Below are positions 21,037 through 33,584 of a DNA stretch of 64,000 nt, in pieces. The notes below the pieces were generated by a model that saw only the letters and a program-made list of their open reading frames with translations, searched no databases and had not been told where the DNA came from. Every line of letters begins with the position of its first letter. Positions within the stretch are counted from its first letter, which is position 1. The stretch covers positions 744,001-808,000 of the forward strand of contig JACONQ010000005.1 in the NCBI GenBank assembly GCA_014281115.1, in the 5' to 3' direction. The stretch is from Laburnicola sp. R22_1. Lineage: Eukaryota > Ascomycota > Dothideomycetes > Pleosporales > Didymosphaeriaceae. The position numbers were made by a program, and so were the translations under genes.

Positions 21037-22830
21037 TAGAAGAAATTATAGTAGAATCTCTAATTTCTAAATCTCTTAAATATTCTTTTTATATTTATAA
21101 TAAACTTTATAATAATATGTTTCTATTTCTTTTATTATAGTATAAGGATAATTTAAATGCCTTTCTTTAAAAACTTTTAATTTAAACTGGGGATTTAATA
21201 CTGTAGCTAAATATAAATCTTTTAATCTATCTATATTAGTGTTATTAATAGGATAATATCCGAATAGTTTATTATAAGCTTCTAAAATAGCTGTAGCTAA
21301 AAAAGAATTAAAATGTTCTATATTACTAAGAGTATAACGTTCTAAATTTTGTATAACTTTAGTTATATAAGGTACAGTATAAAAATAGTAGAATCATTAC
21401 TAGCTTGTAGTTTTACATTAGGCCTTTTAAAGGTTTCTAAAAGATCTCTAATAAAAATTAAATAATTTTCTTCTTCGCCACTAATAAAATAAGTATCTAT
21501 ATTAATATTTTTCTTTTTAGAATTAGTAGATTCACTTAGTGTCTTTAATAATATATTTATTTCTTCTGTAAAATTAATAAATCTATTAAGCATATTATAC
21601 GTAGAATGACACCTAGTACTATTATCTTGAATTAAAATTTTCATACTATTTTTATTAGGATTTCTCTCTTTTCCTATTTTTTAAAGTTATTTTTTAAAAA
21701 GTAATTATGTCTAATAGCATTAATAATACTTCTTATAGTATTACGCAACGTATTAATAGTTATATAGAAACTTTCTAAATTAGGATTTCTATTTCTTAAA
21801 TTATTTATAGTATTATTAAATTTTTAGTATTTTTAGAAGTAAAAAAGTATAAGATAAAAAGGTATAACTAGTTATATTTAAAATATGTGCTACACATTTA
21901 GTATCAATTTTATCTATATTATATTTTTTTATAATTATAACTTATTATTTCTACTAAGCTATTAATAAGGGAGGCATTAGATCTAGTAATAGATAATATT
22001 TTCTTCTTTTTTATACTCTTTTAAAATAGTATTTAAAAAAATATATAAAATAGGGCTAGTATTTTTTTAAAAATAGTATTTATAAAACTATATAAAATAG
22101 GACAAGTATAGGCCTCAACACTATTTAAAGTCTTATATCCTAATAAAAAGTTTTCTAGTTTAAAATTATTATTATAATAAGGTATAGTACTAGCTACAAA
22201 GTCTATATTATTACTAGAATTTCATTCGTCTAACGTGATAGAAAATCTACTATTATTATTATTTAATAAAAGTTTAATATCCTTAGCTTTCTCTTTATAT
22301 ACTATATCTAAATCCTCTTTTAAAGTACGTCTACTAATAGTAGGTAAATTATCTTTTAAGTATTTTAGTAAACTATTAAAACTATTACTTTCTACTAAAC
22401 TAAAAGATAAATTATTACTAATTATAAAGTATAATAAAAATCTTCTATGTTCTTCGCTACTAAGTAATACAAAACTAGGTCTTTTTCTTAAAAGATTAGT
22501 ACTAGTAGATAAATTAGTAGAAAAACTACTTTTTCTAAATTAGAACTACTTTCTATACTATTTTCTATACTATTATTTAATAATAATCTAGGATATTTCT
22601 TTTCGTAGTATCTTTCTAAATTACTAGTATTAATAAGCCAACTAGATTTAGTATTATAAACACAATTATTACAATTAATTAAAATTCTTTTATTATCTCC
22701 TTCTTTAATAGGTAATAACTCTCTAGTAAATAGTCTATTTTTAAATAATTCATTACTATCTCCTAAAGAAGGTAAAGTAAAATTAGAAGAATTAATAGAA
22801 ACGTTTTTACTAATATTTTCCCTATTAATT
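20600..22830 (-). pseudogene. hAT-superfamily transposase relic
   Basis: Minus-strand frames decode in order to a BED-type zinc finger (CNNCVYNTKSSW...NLERYYEKKYP, one His replaced by Tyr, about 22,670-22,600), a long central block (SNNLSFSLVESNSFNSLLKY; ITLDE*NSSNNIDFVA; about 22,500-22,050), the segment LIQDNSTRCHSTYNMLNRF (about 21,620-21,560) and the C-terminal hAT dimerisation domain (DRFPIIYNIAKDYLAIPSS, about 20,870-20,790). There is a one-base frameshift near 22,540 and several stops, but stretches of more than 90 codons remain open. The element termini were not found. SINE copy B lies just past its 3' end. Confidence 0.8.
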
Positions 22831-22940
22831 ATTATATAAAATAGATAAGTTATTAAAGTATATAAATAAAAGTAAATTGGTTTTAAAGCTAAACTTATAA
22901 AGAATAGCTATATAAGATATCTTATAAAGTATACCTTTTC

Positions 22941-23117
22941 TCCCCTAGGGTTAATCCGTAATATTACGTAATTCTAGGCTAGCTGTTTAACTTACTACTA
23001 TGTTATGTTATGTAATTAATAATTTCTTTAATAATATTTTTTACTATAATAATAACAATAATAATTATAATAGCAACTATTCTAACTATTTTATCTAACT
23101 CTCTTCCTATAGTAGAT
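22941..23117 (+). repeat. Dispersed repeat, copy 1 (partner at 28,061)
   Basis: The stretch from tcccctagggttaatccgta to tctcttcctatagtagat is found again in direct orientation at 28,061-28,405 with RIP-type differences. Both flank the partial copia copy 1. They could be long terminal repeats of another element, but no matching ends or target duplication were seen. Confidence 0.55.
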
Positions 23118-24175
23118 CTCTTCTCGCAACTAGTAAGCTATATACTACTATCTAGGACCTTGCTACTACTACCTATTTCCTCTATACTTCTACTACTGCT
23201 ACTTACCTTTACCCTTATCGCTTGCAGTCCCCTATCTTAACAGCAGCCTAGATAATTACTACTACTTTAATAAGCTTCTTGCACTACTACTATACCTCTA
23301 GTGTTTTATATATTATAATAAACTCTTTCTTCCTTTTACTTTAGTTCTTACTCTTATAGTTCTTATTATCTCTATTTTTAGTTATATTTTTAAGCTTCTA
23401 TAGTATAATCTTTATATTATACTATTATTACATTATAAAGACTATATTTCTATTAATATTTAGGTACTAAAGAAGTGCCTTATACTTTAAAATCTAGAGG
23501 TATAAAATGTAGCAAATTAGCCTAAAAATATTACTAATAAGGTACTTAAAAATAAGCTCTAAAGACCCCTTTAATAATCCTTCTAGTTGTATAAGGTTGC
23601 TAAATCTCTAGGAATTATCTTTAACTTTATCTAGCTAGTTATCTGTACCTAATTAAATTTAATAATAGTTATATTACTGTAGATATTAAATTTAGATATA
23701 ATATTAGATTGCTAGAAAGTTATTGTGTTACTAGATATAATATATAAAGAAATAAAAACTTAGTATTCTAGGCGTCTCTAATATTATAAAAGGCAGACTT
23801 TATATGCTATATATATAGCAAACTATAGTTGCACTACTACTAGGTTATAAGTGCAACAACTAAACTATAGTTAAGCGTCTTATTGTCTACACTACTTCTA
23901 TAGTTATAACTCTACAGTCTACTATAGCTCTCTAATAATCTACTAGTTAAGAGATAATATATAACTTAATTATACTAGATAGTAGACTGTCTATTAACTA
24001 CTATTAATAATACTACTATAAAGAAAGTTAATAATAAATTATTATTATTTTGTATATATTTTGTTACTACTACTATATGCTAGGTACTAGATTTTAGTGC
24101 CTTCTATTTTACTCCTCTCTATGTATAGTGCGGACTTAATCTTAGTTAGAATTTTCACATAACGAAAATCTTTAA
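23118..24175. other. Unassigned AT-rich relic
   Basis: Contains short tandem-like 'ctactacta' runs near 23,150-23,290 and no decodable protein. It ends where similarity to the copia polymerase begins. Confidence 0.35.
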
Positions 24176-24603
24176 TAATATAGTAGGAGCATTCTTAAAC
24201 GCTTATACTATAGCTAAAACCCTAGTTATCTATAAGCTTTTAGATAGGTTTAAGCAATATAGTAAGTGCGTGTCCTTTAATTAAGCTCTATATAGATTAA
24301 GAGACTTGCTACTACTTTAGTATAAGGAGTTCTTAGAATTACTAAGATCTATAGGACTTACTATAGTAAAAAAGAATCTTATCTATTTATAAGTAAAGAT
24401 TATAGAACCTTAGTACTCTTTTATATTAATAATATACTTCTAATCTTTAGTAAAGCTTATAAAATAGAGGTATAAAAGCTCTAGAGTTAGATTAAAATAA
24501 AATATAAAATTAAGAACTATAAATTAATTATGTAGTTTCTAGGTGTTTAAGTAATTTAATATTATAACAATAGAATAATTACACTTATTTATAATACTTA
24601 TAT

Positions 24604-24846
24604 GTGGCATTATATTAACTATCTAGGAGTAGCACAAGAAAGGCTTTTATTTTAAATAACATAATAAAAAAAGCAAAGCCCCCTGCTTAGTAATTAAAAA
24701 GAGCGTAAAAAAGGTAGTAATTACAAAAAAAAGCGCGTTTAAACTGCTAAGCGAGCTTGGCGGTCTTGGCGCACACAGCTCCTACCTGCAAAGTTAATTC
24801 ACAAAAAGGCCACGGTTGGAACTTTAGGGAAGTGATAAAACTTCGA
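24604..24846 (-). repeat. SINE-like retroposon, copy C (inside copia copy 1)
   Basis: Perfect 13-bp target duplication ataatacttatat at 24591-24603 and 24847-24859. The uninterrupted target is seen in copia copy 2 near 45,085. This is the longest copy (243 bp) and includes the head 'acggttggaactttaggga' (reverse strand). Confidence 0.8.
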
Positions 24847-26099
24847 ATAATACTTATATTAATAGGATTATAAAGAAGTTTAATCTTAAAAATAGTAAGA
24901 GCTTTTCTATAACACCTCTTCTATTAGAAGAGCTTATAAAGAATACTAGAGAAGCGACTAAGTAGAAGATTAAGAGCTACTAGGAATATATTAGCTTAGT
25001 ACTATATATAGCAATTATGCTTAGGTCTAATATTACGTTTGCTATTTTAAAGCTCTTGCACTTCCTAATAAATTTAAGCAAATAATACTTTATTATAATT
25101 AATTAAGTAATTATATATCTTTAACGAACGCGCTCGTAGTTTATTTAGTATAGCTAATATACTAGACCTAATCTTATAATTTACGGCAATACGTTATTTG
25201 CAGATAATTTAGAAACTTAGAGATTATCTTATAGCTATATAGCTATACTCTATAGTAAAGTAATACTTTAAAAGACTGCTTATTAGAGTATAATTATAAT
25301 CTTTATTACTAAAGCTAAGCTACTTATACTTAAGTATATAAGTAAAGAAGTAATAGCACTAAAATAGTTCTTTAAGAAACTTAAGTTTAATTTAGAATAT
25401 ATATAAATCGTTTTCTACAATAATTAATAAATAATTTAACTAGTAATTAGAAAGAATAAGCGTATAAACACTTGCCTGCGCTATATTAATTTCTAGAATA
25501 TATAGCTATATTAAGAGTACATAAAAACATTATTTAAGATTACCAACCTAAACATAAGTAATATACTAGTAGGTAGACTGATAAAAGCGCTTACTTAATA
25601 GCAGTTTGCTTACTTTAAAAGCTTCTAAATGTTAAAAAAATAAGTAGACTTCTTATAAAGAGAGTATAAGTTATAAATTTATTATAAATTTAAGCTTTAT
25701 AAAGCTGCTGCCTATTTAGTAGACTTATATAAATAAGATTCTAATATAAGGCTCTATAAGCGTAAACTAATGTTTATCTACTATATATAATCTAAAATAA
25801 AGTTAGTTAATTACTTCTTTAAGAGAATATTAAATAGCTTATTAAGAAACACGTGCTAGTTTACAATTATAGTAGCTTAATAAGTAGATAAAATATTATA
25901 AGTAGTCTTATAATGCTTTAGGCTAGATTTCTTTAATTAGTCTAGCTATAGTAGAGAGTACTTTTTAGGTCTAATAGTTTCTCTATTAAGATATAAGGAG
26001 ATAATTCTCTCTTTAGATTAATATTATTATTGCTAATAGGGTTAAAGCGCTTAGGCTAAGATTAGGGCTACTTAATAGATAGTGCAATATTCTTAAGCA

Positions 26100-28050
26100 A
26101 CTTATTAGCTAGTTTAAAGCTAGTAGCTAGAGGCCCTAAATAATTAGCACTATGCTAAAAAAAGTTTTTTAGTAGGGATAAAGAGACTTATAAGTAGATT
26201 AAATACCTTATTTACTACTTTAGTAAGCAAAACTAATAGTTCTAGAGCAATTATAAGAACTATACAGTTAATTACTAAACACTAAAGCGCGCTAAGCTAA
26301 ACAATTCTAAGGATTTATATTATGCTAGCTAAATAGATCTCTAAAATTCTGTAGCTTCTAAGATTGTTATTAATTGTTAAAAGAAGTATAGTGCTTAAGC
26401 TATACTTAAAGATTATTAACAAGAGCACTAGTATTAGCTAATTTAGGGGTTTAATAATTAGTTAATAAAAAGTTACATTAATTAGAATTGTAAGCTGCAA
26501 AGTTAAAGATAGGCTTAGATTCTATATAATTAGGCAACTAAAAGGAAACTTAATTAGATATAATTGTACAACCCTAATCCTCTTAAGTACTTACTACCAA
26601 GGATTAAAAATAAGCATTAATGTCTTGTTTTAGATAAGTAATAGAATTAATTAGATTTATAACTTTCTACTAAAAGAGTATCTCTAATCCTTAATTATAT
26701 TAAGTAGTTAATGCGCTAGCCTATTTAGTTAAGTCTAAGACGCGCACTATAGTATTCTTTAAGAGTAATAACTATATAGCTTTAATTAAAGTAAATTAAG
26801 CTTTACTTAAGACAGTGTAATAATTAATTATAGCTAAAGTATTAAACCTACGCTTTAATAAGTTATTAATTATATAAGTAACCTATTTTTTTAATAAGTA
26901 AGGCTAAGTAGTTTTATATAGAGTAGAAGAAGGTAAGTAAAATAGATTACAAATATTAGTAATCTAAGTAGATTACTACGCGTTAATTATTGCTATAGAG
27001 ACACTGATACGCTAATTAGAAGATTAGTTAATTAATTAATTTATAATTATATAATCTTATAGTGTACCTAAACTAGTCTAAGCAGCACTATACTAAATAC
27101 TCTAATATTAATTAGAAGTATAATTAAGCGTTAACGCGAGATAATTTATACTGCAGAATAGAAGCACTTAATTAGGTAGACCTAATTAAGTAAGATTAAT
27201 CTAACCTATAGGGGTATCCTTAACTAGTATAACAGCGCTGCAATTTTTTATAAAAGACTAGTGCTTACTACCCTTACCTAAAAGAGGATTAGAAAATAAA
27301 GCACTACCCTTCTTTATCTTCCTTTTACTTAAAAATATCTTTAAGCGATCTTTAAGACGCTTTATATAATTAAACGCTCTTTTTAATTCCTAAGTAGGAG
27401 GCTCAGCTTTTTTTGTCATGTTATTTAAGATGAAAGCCTTTGTCGTGCTACCCCTAGATAGTTAATATAACGATACATAAAATTAGCGTAAGAAGATTAG
27501 CATTATATAGATTAATAAACAATTAGAAAAAGTATATATAATTATATACTAAATTGTTATTTACCTAACGCTAAATAAACTAGCGTGCCTCCTCTTTAAG
27601 CTTCTTAGGTCTAGAGAATATTAGAAAAGAAGAAGTACTAAAGAGAATTAAGAGTTTATATAAAGGCTTATATATATAACTAAACGCGTAATAATAGTAG
27701 CGCGTGTTTAAGTATTTACTTAACGCATTCTTAAAATACTTACTATTTAAGCTACTAGAAAGACTAGATTCAAGGCATCTAATATATAGATATCTATGCT
27801 TAGGGCTATATATTTAAGTAAAAGCTAAACTAAGCTTGTCTTTCTTACTTTTCTTATTTATAGGAGTTTTAGGATTAATTATAGACTTAGGTTTGCTTAA
27901 GAGTTTAGTTATAGGGACAACTTAATTATTATTTTTTGACTTTAGAGTTTTCTTATATAATTAGGAAGGCTTCTTAAGAGGCTTAGACTGCTTAGCTGTT
28001 ATAGTTTAAGCGCGGTTTTATTTTAATACCTTTTTTTTAGTTATTTTATA
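26100..28050 (-). other. Copia 3' module, possible antisense accessory frame (copy 1)
   Basis: Sequence between pol and the 3' end that is conserved in all three copia copies. Its reverse complement is more coherent as protein than the sense strand (see 56,700-58,750). Too eroded here to define a frame. Confidence 0.35.
27377..27476 (+). repeat. SINE-like retroposon, copy D (5'-truncated)
   Basis: Tail half of the family inserted in the copia 3' module. Flanks atataattaaacg and ataaaattagcg look like a decayed duplication, and copy 2 (about 48,683) shows the empty site. Confidence 0.65.
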
Positions 28051-28060
28051 TGTGCTTAGT

Positions 28061-28405
<345 letters not shown>

Positions 28406-28811
28406 ATTCCCTTATAACTAGCAAGCTGTATACTACCTATAATAGTTTGTGCCTATCTTCCTACTAGTTATTCACTATTACCTTTCTTTTTACACTCTAA
28501 TAGCGCCTTTTACTGTATAAAAGGCGTCTTTCCTAGTTAGTGTTAGCGTATAGTTAGTGTAGGCCTATGCCCTATACTACCTACTATATAAGTAAGAGCC
28601 TCCTAGGTTCCTTTCCTATCCTCTATCTTAGTATAGTCTTAATTTAGTTATCTTTTTTAATTATACTAGCTATTTCTAAAAGGTTTGCCCTATAAGGATA
28701 TATACCGCCCTTATATTATACTAAGATTAATATTTTCTTTAGCTATAGATAGTAATATAATATCTACTCCTTCCTTAAAACGCTGCCTATATGTAGTTAA
28801 ATTAGTAAAAG

Positions 28812-29240
28812 TTTTACTTTATTAGTTACTAAGAAAGATTCCTAGCTCTAAGGAGTTTATATTTTACTGCCCTAAAGTCTATTAAGAAAGGCTGTTTCTA
28901 AGTTCCTTTTCTACTTATTACACGAGGGTAGAAACTTTATTAGTTACTAGAAAGAATTCCTAGCACTAGCAAGTTTATATTTTACTATCCTAAGGTCTAT
29001 TAAGAAAGACTAAAGTTCTTCCTCTACTTATTACATAAGGGTAGGAACTTTGTTAGTTACTAGAAAAGATCTCTAGTGCTAGAAAGTTTATATTTTACTA
29101 CCCTAAGGTCTATTAAGAGAGGCTACTTTTAAGTCCCTCCTCTACTTAACGCATAAGGATAGGAACTTTATTAGTTACTAGTTATACTAGATAGTTATTA
29201 TACTACACTAAGGTCTATTAAAAAAAGGCTATCTTAGAAG
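28812..29240 (+). repeat. Tandem repeat, about 118 bp x 3.5
   Basis: The string ttagttact recurs at 28,822, 28,940, 29,053 and 29,171 (spacing about 118, 113 and 118). It is followed each time by 'gtttatattttactrycctaargtctattaa', except that the last unit is cut short. Inverted, weaker relatives occur near 54,880-55,070. Confidence 0.75.
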
Positions 29241-29389
29241 TCTAAATAATAAATAATAATTAATAAATAGCAACTACTATATTATACTCTATAGAGCTAA
29301 CTTGCCTAATAACTACCTTCTAGCGCTATTATAGTAAGGGTATAAGATATAAAGCTACGAGAATTAGAGTTAGGCTATAGAGGTAATAT

Positions 29390-29559
29390 GTGGAGTTAAA
29401 TTAACTACCTAGGGGTAGCACGACAAAGGCTTTCATCTTAAATAACATGACAAAAAAAGCAGAGCCCCCTGCTTAGTAATTAAAAAGAGCGTGAAAAAGG
29501 TGATGCCAAAAAAAACCGTGCTCGAACTACTACGCGAGCTTGGCGGTCTTGGCGCGGGG
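29390..29559 (-). repeat. SINE-like retroposon, copy E
   Basis: Flanked by a 13-bp direct repeat with one mismatch (atagaggtaatat / atagtggtaatat) at 29377-29389 and 29560-29572. Least RIP-changed copy; it keeps the acctaggggtagcacgacaa tail. Confidence 0.75.
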
Positions 29560-30074
29560 ATAGTGGTAATATAAAGGTTAAAGTTTTATATATTTTATTT
29601 TATACTTTATTTTTTACCTAATTTTTTCTTAGCTTAGACTATACGGTAGCTTATACACTATATAAAATCTACTACTTTAAGTTTAATTACTATACTCTCT
29701 CTATAATCCTACTTTACTTAACTCTACTACTACCTACACTATAGCTAGCTGCCACTAGTTTATTTAGAAGACCTCTCTAGCTTCTAAAGTATTCTCTAAG
29801 TCCTCTTAGTATAATAATAACTCTATAATAGATAATATAGTAGGGGACGTTTATATGTATTCTACTAATAATAGTTTATATAATATTTATAATATAATTT
29901 CTCTACTTAATCCTACTAGTAATTAATTATTAGTTAGGTATAGAAAGTAGCCTATAGCTACTCCTAAGAGAACTAGTTGCTTTGCTCCTAGCCTTATAAA
30001 AAAGAAGAGTATTATTAAGCTACTAAGAAAAGTCTACCCCTATAAAATTTCTTATAATAGTCTAGAGCCAGCGC

Positions 30075-30310
30075 CATCTTATATCTCCCCCGCTCCGAAC
30101 CGTGGTACGGCGATGTGGCCTTACGCATGGTTTTGTATATAGATTTTTTTTAGTTAGAGTGGGCGTGCTAAGCCCGCCAAGCTCGCTTATAACGCGCTAA
30201 TCCTTTTTATTAACACCTTAGAACGCTTTTCTGTGTATACAATAGTAGGAGGAATATCTACTATTATTATAATATTTTTATTAGAAACCCCTTAGTTATA
30301 AAAAAGAATA
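30075..30310 (-). repeat. Terminal module related to element X
   Basis: From about 30,110 the sequence matches the right end of element X copy 2 (47,390-47,576) and, inverted, the left end of copy 1. It is little mutated and retains CpG-rich blocks such as gtggtacggcgatgtggcc. The rest of an X copy is not attached. Confidence 0.5.
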
Positions 30311-31529
30311 AACTATAGTCTAGAGTATAATAAATATGTTGCTATACTTAAAGCAAATAAGCTAAGTAATAAGTTTTCTATAATAAACTTTAAGTAGCTT
30401 ACGCACAAAGCAAAGCTAAATTTAAAGCTACTAGAAAATATAGTGTATTTTTGGAAAAAATTAAACTAGACTTATTAATTTAGTATAGTCTAAAATTAAA
30501 ACAATTACTTACTACCTATTAGCTTTAGGCTTAATATTGCTTTTTTAAGGCCTACTTTTAGAAGAGTTATTAGAATTAGTAGCTAGAGCTATTATAAAGT
30601 CTAAAGATAACTCTAAATAAAAGGTATTATTTAGGCTTTATACAAGTGTGCTAATATAGTTAAATAAGCTTCTACTATACTTAAGGTATAAATACCTTAC
30701 ACTATAATATATATAATAAAGAAAAGATTCTAATTCTAGTCTAATAGTGCTAACACGGAGCTATTAAAGAAGACTTATTTACCTCTAATAAAGCTCTCCC
30801 TTTTATTAAAAGTAATTCTAATCTATTATACTGCATTTAAGTCCACTTAAAAGCCTCTAGCTTAAGAACGCCTAATTTACTATATAGTTTACGCCGCTTT
30901 TATATAGCTAAGTAGAGCTTATTCTATCTAGTTGCGTCCTAATATACGCTCTATCTAGCGCTTTAGTAAGTATCTTAATATCTGCTCTAGCTTATAGTGC
31001 CTACTTTATACTTAAATAAATAAAACCTTTTACTACTTTTAGTCTCTAAATATATATAAACTAAGCTTACTAATAGCAATTAGATAGATGTACTCTAGGC
31101 TAGACATGCTTCTGTCGTCCTCTCTAGTATGTCTAAGCCAGGACAACGCCACCTAATAGAATGGCCTACTTAAAAAGCAGAACTATACCCGCCAAAAGAC
31201 TCGCTTATTAAAAGCTAACTAGAGCGTCTCTAAGAAAATCTCTATCTAGCTTCCTAGCCCTACTATCTTAGTTATTAGAACGTACTTAAAGGCTTACTAG
31301 AAACTAAACTATAAGGATAATTTTAATAAAGATAGTAGCGTAGAGGCTAAAAAGCTACTTTCTTTAGATAAAGAACTATTAGATAATAAGTTGCCTATTA
31401 GTTACCTTATTCTTACTACCTAAGGAAGCCACTAGCAAAACTAGCCCCTAGGAATTATGCGGCAGAATTTAGGTATTACCTCTAGCCCTAGATCTAGAGA
31501 CTATATTTCTACTAGAGAAGCTAATCTAT
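30311..31529. other. Unassigned transposon relic
   Basis: A plus-strand frame with TAA/TAG interruptions can be followed for several hundred codons (e.g. INFKQLTHKAKLNLKLLE near 30,400) but I recognise no domain. Probably another dead element. Confidence 0.35.
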
Positions 31530-31775
31530 GTGGCGTTAAATTAACTACCTAGGGGTAGCACAATAAAGGCTTTTATCTTAAATAATATAACAAAAAAAGC
31601 AGAGCCCCCTGCTTAGTAATTAAAAAGAGCGTAAAAAAGGTAATTATAAAAAAAAGCGTGTTTAAACTGCTAAGCGAGCTTGGCGGTCTTAGCGCGCATA
31701 GCTCTCACATATAAAGTTAATTTATAAGAAAAGGCTATAGTTAGAACTTTAGAAGAGGAATAAAGACTTTAGCAC
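31530..31775 (-). repeat. SINE-like retroposon, copy F
   Basis: Near full-length copy (gtggcgttaaattaactacc ... gttagaactttag). No clear target duplication was found, so one flank may be deleted. Confidence 0.65.
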
Positions 31776-31789
31776 AGCCACGCTATAAG

Positions 31790-32665
31790 CTATCTCTTCT
31801 TTACTATTTTAAGTTATAAACTACTATCCTAATTATTACAAATAATATAAGTTAATATATTAATAGGTATATACTACTATGCTTATAGTAGTAGAATAAG
31901 AGTAATATATACTAGATATACTGTTGCTTTATTACTATATTAAGGTTGTCCTTAACAAATCTCCTCCTATTACTATCTCTTTATGCCCTGCTATCTGTTT
32001 AGATATTAATGTTGTTCTTAAAAAAGTACTTACTATTGCTAAAAAGTATATGCTAAAGATACACGCCACTGCTATTAAAGTAACTATACTAAAGTTCTAT
32101 TCTATCTAGATACTTATTTAGCGTAAGGGGCAGATATACTTAACTATTTATAAGGCAGTCCTAGTGTACTAGTTAGGTTGGCAGCTTATCTAGTTTGCAA
32201 AGAACTATAAGGTTAAATTTTTGCTCTAGTAGGTACAATCACTTCTTATTAGTAACTTAATCTAAAAGGGAAGATAAAAGGTAGAGGATAAGATATTTAT
32301 TAATAAGCTTTAGTATAATAAGAGCGTTATATAGATCTGTAAGATCCTTCTAGTTATTATTACTATTATTGCTGTTAAGTTAGCTTATTTAAGTAAGTAC
32401 GCTATATAAGCGGCGTGCGAGCGCAGATAACTAATAATAGTAGTAGTAATAAGCTAGGTGTGCTAAATACAGCGTAAGTAAACTTTATATAGGTTAGAAG
32501 CTTATAAGATGTAGATAGGGTACAAGTAAGTTTAAACTATTATCGCGTTATTAGGTAGTGTTTAAGGTTAGTCTTTAATTAGAATTAGGTGCCGTATATA
32601 GTATATAATAATCTTCTATCTCAACCTACTTTAACCTTAAACTAAAAAAAAAGGTTAAAAAAGGT
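31790..32665 (+). mobile_element. Diverged relic of element X family
   Basis: Shares the block aaggcagtcctagtgtactagttagg (32,152 on) with element X copy 1 at 19,180, and a similar downstream end (aaccttaaactaaaaaaaaaggt). A plus-strand open stretch lies at 31,924-32,109. Boundaries uncertain. Confidence 0.4.
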
Positions 32666-32923
32666 GTTTGGCAAGCCGATCTCTAATCTATAGATTAGAC
32701 AACTCTTATAGGAATTAACTATTTAATTAAAACTACTCTAGCTAAAATAATCTAGGTTAGCTTCTTTTTGCCCTACTAAATTACTACTATAAAAGAAGAA
32801 CTTATAAAAGATAAATAATAAATTATATTTAGCAGATCTACTAGACCTATAGAATCTAGCTAACCTCTTAGAACTTATTTAGGCACTAATATAGAAATAA
32901 TTATACACTACTAGCTTTAATAT

Positions 32924-33111
32924 TAGTATAAAAATAAGGCTCTAACTAGGTGCGATCACGTGCCTATAATTATGTAAGCAGTACTATTTTTGTCCTACTT
33001 CTTTTTATGAGCGTATATATAGTTTAGCCCTTTAGCCTCTTTTTCTATATAGTAAGCTTATCTACTTTGCTTACTAAATCTAAGATTTTAGCTTATTTTC
33101 CTTTAATAGTT
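32924..33111 (+). repeat. Copia 5' LTR (copy 2), about 188 bp
   Basis: Matches the reverse complement of 56,136-56,324 through aaggctctaact, cacgtgcctataattat and gcgtatatatagt. Its TG...CA ends are altered to TA...TT. Confidence 0.65.
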
Positions 33112-33454
33112 ATAAGTCTAGCACTTTAAAATTATAGGCTAGTTCTTTCTACGTGCTTATATGTTAGATTTCTAATTTATATATTCTAATTACTTTTTAC
33201 TAATTATTTCTAATCCTTATCTATACTTAAATCTTACTTATAATTAATATAACTAATATTGTAATTTCTATTATAAAGGTGCTGCTTACTAATTAAGCAA
33301 GCTAGTCTTTCTAGTTTATTTAACTCTAATTATATACTTAGTCTAAAGGAATCTAGCATCTTATTAATCCTAATACTAAAGAGATCCTTAATTAAGATCT
33401 AGTCTAACTAACTTATTCTATACTTCTAAAGAAGATAGCAAGTATAAGCAATAT

Positions 33455-33584
33455 GTGTGACGTTATATTAACTACCTAGGAGTAGCACGACAAAGGCTTT
33501 CATCTTAAATAACATGATAAAAAAGCAGAGCCCCCTGCTTAGTAATTTAAAAGAGCGTAAAAAGGTAGTGATCACAAAAAAAGC
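33455..33584 (-). repeat. SINE-like retroposon, copy G (5'-truncated)
   Basis: Perfect 11-bp duplication ataagcaatat at 33444-33454 and 33585-33595. The inverted copia copy 3 lacks it near 63,850. Confidence 0.8.

Larger units (their letters stand above)
24176..28060 (+). mobile_element. Ty1/copia retrotransposon, partial copy 1
   Basis: Plus-strand decoding gives copia reverse transcriptase: ALYRLRD...YKEFLELLRSIGL, a degraded YVDD site read as YINNI, and later the LVYNIYINKIIK/NLKDS region, then RNase H-side sequence. The stretch matches 44,650-46,390 of copy 2 and the inverse of 58,800-60,300 of copy 3. A further module of about 1.9 kb lies 3' of pol (26,100-28,050). SINE copies C and D are inserted. 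The 5' LTR, gag and integrase are absent. Confidence 0.75.

Noticed and set aside
22235..22543. Plus-strand open frame of 102 codons
   Set aside because: Leu/Lys-rich shadow of the hAT transposase coded on the minus strand over the same bases.
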